From Oscillospiraceae bacterium (GTDB lineage Bacteria; Bacillota; Clostridia; Oscillospirales; Acutalibacteraceae): a DNA stretch of 64,000 bases. Position numbers and translations under genes: made by a program. The first letter of the stretch is position 1. Every line of letters begins with the position of its first letter. This document shows, piece by piece, positions 63,749 to 64,000 of the stretch. The notes beneath the pieces were generated by a model that was not told where the DNA came from, made no database searches, and was given only the letters and a program-made list of their open reading frames with translations. The DNA lies in NCBI GenBank assembly GCA_902774035.1, contig CACYHA010000009.1, positions 1-64,000 of the forward strand, written 5' to 3'.

Positions 63749-64000
<252 letters not shown>

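Overview
The window reads as a chromosomal segment of a GC-rich Gram-positive anaerobe of the class Clostridia, most likely an Oscillospiraceae/Ruminococcaceae-type gut bacterium. Support comes from strong GGAGG-type ribosome sites, TTGACA/TATAAT promoters with 17-bp spacers, a long-form SRP RNA next to dnaX, LexA boxes of the GAAC-N4-GTTC type, an acidic clostridial CD1247-like zinc-ribbon protein, and genes for indolepyruvate:ferredoxin oxidoreductase, purine-nucleoside BMP transport and arabinan/pectin sugar use. Nothing points to an outer membrane. The species cannot be named from the sequence alone.

Layout. 0-5 kb: efp and a zinc-ribbon protein, mltG, ychF and metY. 5-12 kb: an AT-richer membrane protein, a large secreted protein, two condensation-domain-like acyltransferases, a four-gene tRNA cluster and an AlkD-like glycosylase. 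11.8-16.2 kb: an array of tiny hairpins, then ssrA-smpB, recR-ybaB-dnaX and the SRP RNA. 16.5-22.3 kb: a second secreted protein, a GH51 arabinofuranosidase, a HepT/MntA toxin-antitoxin module and eda-kdgK. 22.4-26.7 kb: a 3D/G5 cell-wall protein, and divergent from it a short phage-like cassette (tail-fibre-like, lysin, two holin-like genes) behind a promoter with two LexA-box-like operators. 26.8-32.5 kb: xpt plus a BMP-type nucleoside ABC transporter. 32.6-33.5 kb: an orphan phage head-protein fragment with a foreign C-terminal domain and a small Cys-rich partner. 33.7-37.8 kb: iorA-iorB-paaK-ACT. 37.9-45.5 kb: two related secreted lipase-like hydrolases flanking a CorC-family transporter, a MIF-like protein, an ECF S component and a degenerate MocR regulator. 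45.5-54.1 kb: an amino-acid ABC transporter, argF, carA and a carB fused in frame to dapF. 54.2-64 kb: asnA, a flavoprotein, a heterodimeric ABC exporter, a 44-aa amphipathic peptide, an alpha/beta hydrolase, a uracil permease and the end of pyrR.

How the genes work together. The amino-acid importer, argF and carAB form one colinear run for arginine and pyrimidine precursors. The xpt-BMP cluster salvages purines, and pyrR-uraA salvages uracil. abfA with eda-kdgK fits use of plant cell-wall sugars. iorAB-paaK-ACT oxidises aryl-pyruvates to aryl-CoA or aryl-acids.

The most unusual content is non-coding or architectural. Three perfect or near-perfect cloverleaf elements have an outer stem enclosing exactly three hairpins with almost no linkers. 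There is a bead-like array of about seventeen hairpins, and 7-bp-period tracts that often contain the stop codon of the neighbouring gene. A 37-bp promoter-bearing direct repeat brackets the toxin-antitoxin module. Among proteins, the CarB-DapF fusion (with the first epimerase cysteine position replaced by Ala) and the SOS-type lysis cassette stand out.
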